From an uncultured Oscillospiraceae bacterium (GTDB lineage Bacteria; Bacillota; Clostridia; Oscillospirales; Acutalibacteraceae): a DNA stretch of 18,803 nt. This document shows, piece after piece, positions 7,406 to 12,272 of this stretch. The notes under the pieces were generated by a model. The model was not told the DNA's origin. It was given only the letters and a program-made list of their open reading frames with translations, and did not search any database. The DNA lies in the NCBI GenBank assembly GCA_900553525.1, contig USDZ01000013.1:1-18803 (forward strand), written 5' to 3'. Positions within the stretch are counted from its first letter, which is position 1. Every line of letters begins with the position of its first letter. Made by a program: the position numbers and the translations under genes.

Positions 7406-7434
7406 AGTATAGAACATATGTTCTTTCTTGTCAA
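7406..7434 (-). promoter_or_regulatory. Consensus sigma-A promoter of the radical SAM operon
   Basis: On the minus strand a perfect -35 TTGACA (7429-7434) and -10 TATACT (7406-7411) are separated by exactly 17 bases. Transcription should start near 7399, leaving a short leader of about 19 bases that holds the AAGGGGG ribosome binding site before the TTG start. It is the strongest promoter in the window. Confidence 0.85.
7411..7424. promoter_or_regulatory. lexA box: LexA (SOS) operator
   Basis: AGAACATATGTTCT is a perfect 14-base palindrome containing GAAC-N4-GTTC, the core of the Gram-positive LexA/DinR box (CGAACRNRYGTTYG). It fills the spacer between the -35 and -10 boxes of the radical SAM operon and touches the -10, an ideal position for repression. 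I did not find a second full match in this window by eye. Confidence 0.82.
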
Positions 7435-7513
7435 TGCTTTTTCCCCTGTGCCGCTCTCGAGCAGCCAGTCATTAAGTTTTTATGAAGGACGGCGGAAAAA
7501 AGCCCGAATCCGG

Positions 7514-7541
7514 TTTATTTCGCAAGAGGGCGTGCTATAAT
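7514..7541 (+). promoter_or_regulatory. Promoter of the ABC exporter operon
   Basis: A perfect TATAAT (7536-7541) with an extended TGC in front, 16 bases from a weak -35 TTTATT (7514-7519). The predicted start near 7548 leaves a leader of about 79 bases that contains an inverted repeat and a tandem direct repeat before the ribosome binding site. Confidence 0.7.
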
Positions 7542-7557
7542 GTTGCATGGTTCGGAG

Positions 7558-7582
7558 CCGGCCGTCTTCCCGGCGCGGCCGG
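7558..7582 (+). other. Inverted repeat in the leader of the ABC operon
   Basis: CCGGCC (7558-7563) and GGCCGG (7577-7582) flank a 13-base loop just downstream of the predicted transcript start. It could be a small RNA hairpin or a protein site. No T run follows, so it is not a complete terminator. Confidence 0.35.
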
Positions 7583-7586
7583 ATCG

Positions 7587-7608
7587 ATTTGGATCACATT
7601 TGGATCAC
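7587..7608 (+). repeat. Two perfect tandem copies of an 11-base unit
   Basis: ATTTGGATCAC occurs at 7587-7597 and again at 7598-7608, directly before the ribosome binding site of the ABC operon. An 11-base period is close to one helical turn, so a regulator could contact both copies on the same face. Function unproven. Confidence 0.7.
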
Positions 7609-7626
7609 AGGAGAGGAGTTGAACCG

Positions 7627-8238
7627 ATGAACGAAACCAAACCCAAAAGGCGGCTGAACCGTGGATTCCTCGTATCCATGGTCCTGCTGGGTGCTGTCGT
7701 GCTGTATGTGACCGCCACCCAGCTAATGCTCATTCCCCAAAAAAACGACTTGAAAAAGACTGCCGACAGCGTCCGTCTAATCTACGAGGATATATCCACC
7801 ATATCGCGGGAAGATGCCGAGAATCTTCAAAGCAACCAGACGGCTCTGGCCGCCCGGCAAACCGAAATTCAGGATAAGCTCTCCCCCCTGTTTGTTCCGG
7901 ATTCCGGGTACCTGAAGCCTGCTGTAAATACCGTCATGGGGGAGCTTTCCTCCATCGCATATGGGGAATTTGAGATCGAGACTCAGGAGTTTGTGAAGGC
8001 CAGGACCATTCGCTGCATGATCAATGAAGACACCGCCAGCCTCTCCATGGAATACACCTATCGGGTCAGCGGCGATTTCACGAATTACAGAACCGAAGGG
8101 CTGGTCAAAGTGGAGGGCGGCGAACAGACCGTCGGCATGACGCTGCTTTTCCAAAAGTCCGGCGGTGAGTGGAAGCTCTATCGCCTGAGCAGCATCTATC
8201 GCGATTATTATGACAGCGTAGAGGAGGCGATAGTATGA
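7627..8238 (+). CDS. Membrane-anchored extracytoplasmic protein of the ABC operon
   Basis: A 203-residue protein. A basic N-terminus (KPKRRLNR) is followed by a single hydrophobic helix at about residues 14-35 without a lipobox, so it is probably an uncleaved anchor with the rest outside. Residues 37-75 are likely helical, and the C-terminal half is beta-rich and ends in a segment typical of small secreted domains (LLFQKSGGEWKLYRLSSI). I do not recognise the family. The ATG at 7627 has GGAGAGGAG 8 bases upstream. Its stop overlaps the ATPase start (ATGA at 8235-8238), so it is translationally coupled to the transporter and is probably an accessory or sensory component. Confidence 0.8.
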   Translation: MNETKPKRRLNRGFLVSMVLLGAVVLYVTATQLMLIPQKNDLKKTADSVRLIYEDISTISREDAENLQSNQTALAARQTEIQDKLSPLFVPDSGYLKPAVNTVMGELSSIAYGEFEIETQEFVKARTIRCMINEDTASLSMEYTYRVSGDFTNYRTEGLVKVEGGEQTVGMTLLFQKSGGEWKLYRLSSIYRDYYDSVEEAIV

Positions 8239-9155
8239 GCGAAGTGCTCCGTCTGGAAAACGTCTCCAAATCCTTCGGCCGCCGCCCCGTCGTCAAAAAC
8301 GTCAGCTTCGCGGTCCAAGAAGGGGAGATCTTCGGTTTTCTCGGCCCAAACGGCGCGGGCAAAACCACCACCATCAAAATGGTCCTCGGCCTGCTCGCCG
8401 CGGACAGCGGCACCATTCTGGTCAACGGACACGACATTGAGAAAGAATTTGAAGCTGCCATGACGGGGATCAGCGGCATTGTGGAAAATCCGGATATGTA
8501 CGGATATTTGTCGGGATACGACAATCTGGTTCTGCAGGCCCGCGCCTGCGGCGCCGATCCTCGCCGCATCGACGAGGTCGTGACCTTGGTCGGGATGCAG
8601 ATGCGGATCAAGGAAAAGTTCAAAAGCTATTCCTTGGGGATGAAACAGCGGCTGGGCGTCGCGCAGGCTTTACTCCACAACCCCAAAATTATGATCCTCG
8701 ACGAGCCGACCAACGGCCTCGATCCGGCCGGTATTAAGGAATTCCGCGACCTGCTGCGGCATCTGGCCCATCAGCAGGGATTATCGGTAATGGTCTCCAG
8801 CCATATTTTGCAGGAAATGCAGCTCATGTGCGACAGCGTCGGCATCATCAACAACGGCGAATTGCTCCGGGTGGGCACGATCGAAGAACTGTCCCATCTG
8901 AACACCGGCAGCGTATACCGGTACTGTTTGCGGCCAATGGAAGACGCCGTCCGCCTGGCGCAGCAGCATCTCGCCGACCGTCTGATGGGGATCGGGCCGG
9001 ACTTCATCGATCTGCGCATCGCCGAAGATGAGGTCGGAAACATCAACTGCCGTTTTATGGAGAACGGCATCACCATTTACGGATTGGCCGCTCAGGGCAA
9101 CTCCCTCGAGCAGATCTTCATGTCGATCACGGGGGGAGGGAACATCGTTGAATAA
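8235..9155 (+). CDS. ABC-2 type exporter ATPase, BcrA-like
   Basis: A 306-residue cytoplasmic ATPase that powers the permease encoded next. Walker A is GPNGAGKT (37-44), the signature loop is YSLGMKQ (132-138), Walker B is IMILDE (152-157) with catalytic Glu157, and the switch histidine is His190 in SSHIL. The position normally held by the Q-loop glutamine reads IVENPDMY, which is common in the BcrA/antibiotic exporter group. About 90 C-terminal residues follow the nucleotide-binding core, again as in that group. The start overlaps the previous stop (ATGA), and the end overlaps the permease start by 8 bases. The substrate cannot be told; peptide or antibiotic export and self-protection are family guesses. 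Confidence 0.93.
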   Translation: MSEVLRLENVSKSFGRRPVVKNVSFAVQEGEIFGFLGPNGAGKTTTIKMVLGLLAADSGTILVNGHDIEKEFEAAMTGISGIVENPDMYGYLSGYDNLVLQARACGADPRRIDEVVTLVGMQMRIKEKFKSYSLGMKQRLGVAQALLHNPKIMILDEPTNGLDPAGIKEFRDLLRHLAHQQGLSVMVSSHILQEMQLMCDSVGIINNGELLRVGTIEELSHLNTGSVYRYCLRPMEDAVRLAQQHLADRLMGIGPDFIDLRIAEDEVGNINCRFMENGITIYGLAAQGNSLEQIFMSITGGGNIVE

Positions 9156-10650
9156 GCTCCTGCAGAATGAACGGACCAAGCTGTATAAAAAAGTTTCCAC
9201 CTGGATCCTGATGGGCGTCATCGTAGCGCTGATGCTTTTGACGCTCGGCATCGTCAAGCTTGCCACCGTACTCATGTCCAGCGGCAACAGCACCACTTGG
9301 CAGGAAAACTACGAGTGGAACTACACCTATGCCCAGCACAACGCGGAAACCGATCCCTCCTCCTATATGGAGGCACAGAAATTCAAATATCTGCTGGATA
9401 ACGACATTCCGCCCTCCGACTGGCGGACCGACCTCGTGGTCACGTATTGGGACCAGTACAAACGCACGGAGCTTGACGCCCAGGAACAGCTACAGAACCA
9501 GATGCTATCGGATGAGGAGCGGGCCCGGCTGGAAGAAGAGATCGCCGACGCGCAGAAAGAAATGGCGAAAATCGACACCCTCCTTACGAACAACGACTGG
9601 AGAGCCTATATTCAATCCCGCAAGGAGGATCTCGCCGCTATAAATGCAGACGAGATGGGCTCCCAGTCCCCCGAGGAGATCGCGGTGCAGATCGAAATCC
9701 TCGATCTGTATCTCGACCTGGATATTCAGCCTGTCTCCACTTCAATGAGCTACTACGATCAAAACCAGACCGACACCGGTGCCTGGAAAAGTGAACAGCT
9801 GCAGGTCATCCAAAATCATAAGCTCTCCTTGGTGAGGGGGGAAAGCGAGAGCGGCCTTCCGCTCACCAAAACGCAACGGCATGAACTGGAATCGAATGTG
9901 GAAGTGGCGCTCAAACGTCTTTCCACCAATACCCCCCCTGTCGACAGCGACTCCTTCCCGGCCATGATGGATGTCTCCACCAGCAGCCTGGAATTGGTCT
10001 CTCTGCTTCTCATGGTACTCGCGGGCGGCATGATAGCCACCGAATTCGGCAGCGGCACGGTCAAGCTGCTTCTCATCACGCCCCACCGCCGGTCCAAAAT
10101 TTTCTGGGCCAAGGCCCTTCTGCTGCTCGAGGTCATTCTCATCACTTCCGGCGCGATGTTTGTGGTCTCGTTCCTTGCCAGCGGGCTGTTCACCGGTTTT
10201 TCGGACCTGACCGCCATGCAGGTGACGTCTCTATTCGGCACCGTTGTGCGCATTCCTTATCTGTTGTTTATCCTGCTCAAATATCTGTTGTTCCTTCTGC
10301 CGGTGATCGCCTACGCCGCTCTGGCGTTAATGCTCTCGGCCGTCACCCGGAAAAGCGCCGTTGCCATAGCGGTTTCGATTCTGCTGATGTTCGGCAGCGA
10401 AATGGTTCTCTCCATCGTGACATTGGTTGGCTCCGCGGCGGGCTTTACCATTCCCGGGCTGAAATTCCTCCTCTTTTCCAATACCAGCCTCGGCGTCTAT
10501 TTCCCCTCGTCGATGAGCCTGACCGGGGGCCTGAGCAGCACCGTGGACGGCACCATGACGCTCGGTTTCTCGGTCGTGATACTGTTGATTTATACGGCCT
10601 GTTTCCTCTGGATCGCGCGGGACAGCTTCTGCCGCCGCGACATCAAATAG
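9148..10650 (+). CDS. ABC-2 type permease with large extracytoplasmic insert
   Basis: A 500-residue membrane protein. One helix lies at about residues 16-42. An extracytoplasmic region of roughly 230 residues follows and contains a charged coiled-coil (about 112-150, rich in E, Q, K and R). From about residue 275 on there are five or six hydrophobic helices, ending at residue 490. The pattern fits the ABC-2 subfamily with a large loop between helices 1 and 2. The TTG at 9148 is chosen: GGGGGGAGGG lies 7 bases upstream, and the reading frame upstream of it is a shadow of the ATPase gene. The 8-base overlap with the ATPase gene indicates translational coupling. Two terminators follow. Confidence 0.9.
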   Translation: MNKLLQNERTKLYKKVSTWILMGVIVALMLLTLGIVKLATVLMSSGNSTTWQENYEWNYTYAQHNAETDPSSYMEAQKFKYLLDNDIPPSDWRTDLVVTYWDQYKRTELDAQEQLQNQMLSDEERARLEEEIADAQKEMAKIDTLLTNNDWRAYIQSRKEDLAAINADEMGSQSPEEIAVQIEILDLYLDLDIQPVSTSMSYYDQNQTDTGAWKSEQLQVIQNHKLSLVRGESESGLPLTKTQRHELESNVEVALKRLSTNTPPVDSDSFPAMMDVSTSSLELVSLLLMVLAGGMIATEFGSGTVKLLLITPHRRSKIFWAKALLLLEVILITSGAMFVVSFLASGLFTGFSDLTAMQVTSLFGTVVRIPYLLFILLKYLLFLLPVIAYAALALMLSAVTRKSAVAIAVSILLMFGSEMVLSIVTLVGSAAGFTIPGLKFLLFSNTSLGVYFPSSMSLTGGLSSTVDGTMTLGFSVVILLIYTACFLWIARDSFCRRDIK

Positions 10651-10663
10651 GTTCCCCTTTTCA

Positions 10664-10694
10664 AAAACCCGGCCGCTTTTCGCGGCCGGGTTTT
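10664..10694 (+). terminator. Strong, probably bidirectional terminator after the ABC operon
   Basis: A perfect 13-bp stem, AAAACCCGGCCGC / GCGGCCGGGTTTT, has a 5-base TTTTC loop. The T run on the plus strand ends the ABC operon 14 bases after its stop. On the minus strand the same hairpin is followed by TTTTTGAAAA, so it could also end the DUF4956 operon. Confidence 0.92.
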
Positions 10695-10740
10695 AGTCTG
10701 TCAAGAAAGCGGTGTTATGGGTGAGCAAAAGAGCGGTTTC
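10695..10740 (+). repeat. Copy A of a post-terminator repeat element
   Basis: This stretch directly after the terminator resembles 18587-18633, which directly follows the guaB terminator. Shared blocks include AGTC-GTCAA-GAA, GCGGT, AGCA-AAG and CGG, in the same order with small gaps. No open frame explains it. See the paired entry. Confidence 0.45.
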
Positions 10741-10753
10741 TCGTCAGGATGAA

Positions 10754-10790
10754 CCGCTGCGGAATTTCCATCCCGCAGCGGCTTTTATAT
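10754..10790 (+). terminator. Second stem-loop with T-rich tail downstream of the ABC operon
   Basis: A 9-bp stem, CCGCTGCGG (10754-10762) / CCGCAGCGG (10773-10781), with a 10-base loop is followed by CTTTTATATA. It probably acts as a back-up terminator for plus-strand transcription. About 60 very AT-rich bases and then the convergent DUF4956 gene follow; I see no gene in 10651-10890. Confidence 0.6.
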
Positions 10791-10890
10791 ACTTAAGATT
10801 ATTATTCTATAAAAAATTACAAAAAGTATAAAATGTTATCTAGCTGTAAGGGGTATTCGGAGCAGGCGGGTGTTGAGGGACGCCGTTTTA

Positions 10891-11559
10891 TCACAGCCCG
10901 AATTCCCCTTCATAGCTCACCAGACTGGCGTCGAGGACGCCGTCCACCTGAAGGATACGGTCAAGGACGGCCATTTCCCGGTCCTTGAGGGAGACTTCCA
11001 GGGTCAGCTCGGCGCCGTCCCGCGTCATTGTGCGGGATTTCACCCGGTACCGGGGCAGATTTTTAAGGGCCTTGGCGATATTCCCGGATTTTTCAGGGTC
11101 GTACCGCAACACCAGCAGATAAGGACTTTGCATTTTTTTGTGGAACAAGGCGATTACAAAATACAACAGGCCCACTCCGAAACAGGCGAACGCTCCGACC
11201 AGATAAAGTCCCGCTCCCGTCATGATACCGCAGGTAATGGCCCAGAACATGAACACGGTATCGACCGGATCTTTGATCGCGGTGCGGAACCGGACGATGG
11301 AGAGCGCACCGACCATGCCGAGGGAAAGAGCAAGGTTGGTACTGATGGTGCGGATGACCAGGGCCGTGACCATGGCAAGCAATACCAGGGAGATTGCGAA
11401 GCCCTTGGAATAGAGCACCCCCCGGAAAGTCTGGCGGTAGACCAGCAGGATAAAGAGCCCCATCAGGAAAGCGACGCCGATCGACAGCGCCATTTCACCC
11501 ACCGTTACACTTTGAAATTGTTCAAGCACGCTTTTTTTGATCATGTCCATAAAACTCAT
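10891..11559 (-). CDS. DUF4956 family membrane protein
   Basis: A 222-residue protein. Hydrophobic helices lie at about residues 21-41, 53-72, 78-90 and 103-140 (two helices), and the cytoplasmic C-terminal domain of about 75 residues is strand-rich. The block LGMVGALSIVRFRTAIKDP (79-97) is the family hallmark as I know it. DUF4956 genes commonly sit beside VTC-domain and CotH genes, as here. Its role is unknown; a membrane component acting with the polyphosphate polymerase is a reasonable inference. The ATG at 11559 has AGGAGG 8 bases upstream. The gene is last in the operon, 27 bases after the VTC gene. Confidence 0.88.
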   Translation of the reverse strand: MSFMDMIKKSVLEQFQSVTVGEMALSIGVAFLMGLFILLVYRQTFRGVLYSKGFAISLVLLAMVTALVIRTISTNLALSLGMVGALSIVRFRTAIKDPVDTVFMFWAITCGIMTGAGLYLVGAFACFGVGLLYFVIALFHKKMQSPYLLVLRYDPEKSGNIAKALKNLPRYRVKSRTMTRDGAELTLEVSLKDREMAVLDRILQVDGVLDASLVSYEGEFGL

Positions 11560-11586
11560 CGGGGGTTCCTCCTCGTATATTTCGGG

Positions 11587-12261
11587 TCACTGGGCGGCAC
11601 GGCAGAGTTCATATTTGGAAATGGCGCAGCGGGTCGCGGACAGAGGGCGCAGAAGCTGCCGGACGGTATAAGGCAGGGCGTCGTCGTATTTGATTTCCAG
11701 GATCAACCGATTCCCCGGCAGGACGGGCAGGGTGAAAGGTTCCAGGCTGAACAGTTCGGTGCGGTACTGTCCCGAATGCAAACCGCTGTCCAGGGTGATG
11801 CGCACATCCTGAAACACATAGGCTTCCCGGGTATAATCGACGATGACGGCGGGTCGGAGCAGACGGGTGCGGGCTTTGAGATAAAAATTGCGCAGCAGAG
11901 GCTCTTCACTGCCATACAGGGCCCAGATGTCGCCGGCGAGAATGGCGTCGGCCTGTCCCCTCGTCAGCGGCGCGCTTATTTTGCGCGTTAAGGCTCCGAT
12001 TTTTTGCTTGAGTTCCAGGCGGATCAATCGGTCGTCCATGTTGTAAAACCGAATGCGGAATTTTTCCCGTTTCTCCACCCCCTCGATCTTGTCAAGCAGG
12101 CCGCTTTGCAGATAGTCGTCGAAATAGAGACTGCGGATGAAATACCTCCCGTCTTCTCCAGCATGGCGGTCCCGCCCCAGTCCCGCGCGCAGGCGGCCCT
12201 GGAGCATCCGGGCGGAGGCGGTGCTGATAAAATATTTTTCTTCATGGCGGAAATTATCCAT
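11587..12261 (-). CDS. VTC-domain polyphosphate polymerase-like protein
   Basis: A 224-residue protein of the CYTH-related VTC fold, related to the yeast Vtc4 catalytic domain that makes polyphosphate from nucleotide triphosphate. Conserved basic and acidic tunnel residues can be seen in order: RHEEKYF (5-11), RSLYFDD, KREKFRIRFYN and LELKQK, with later arginines and a glutamate in LILEIKYDD. There is no membrane segment or SPX domain. The ATG at 12261 is preferred because it opens the conserved segment and AAGGGG sits about 7 bases upstream. The start lies 11 bases after the CotH gene stop. Polymerase activity is inferred from the fold, not shown. Confidence 0.9.
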   Translation of the reverse strand: MDNFRHEEKYFISTASARMLQGRLRAGLGRDRHAGEDGRYFIRSLYFDDYLQSGLLDKIEGVEKREKFRIRFYNMDDRLIRLELKQKIGALTRKISAPLTRGQADAILAGDIWALYGSEEPLLRNFYLKARTRLLRPAVIVDYTREAYVFQDVRITLDSGLHSGQYRTELFSLEPFTLPVLPGNRLILEIKYDDALPYTVRQLLRPLSATRCAISKYELCRAAQ

Positions 12262-12272
12262 CGGAATCCCCT

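Noticed and set aside
7435..7513. Whether the LexA palindrome also controls the divergent ABC operon
   Set aside because: The ABC operon promoter lies about 90 bases away from the palindrome and has no GAAC-N4-GTTC of its own.
10870..11991. 373-codon plus-strand open frame across the DUF4956 and VTC genes
   Set aside because: It is antisense to two recognised genes and spans their intergenic gap, with an R/H/Q/G-rich product.
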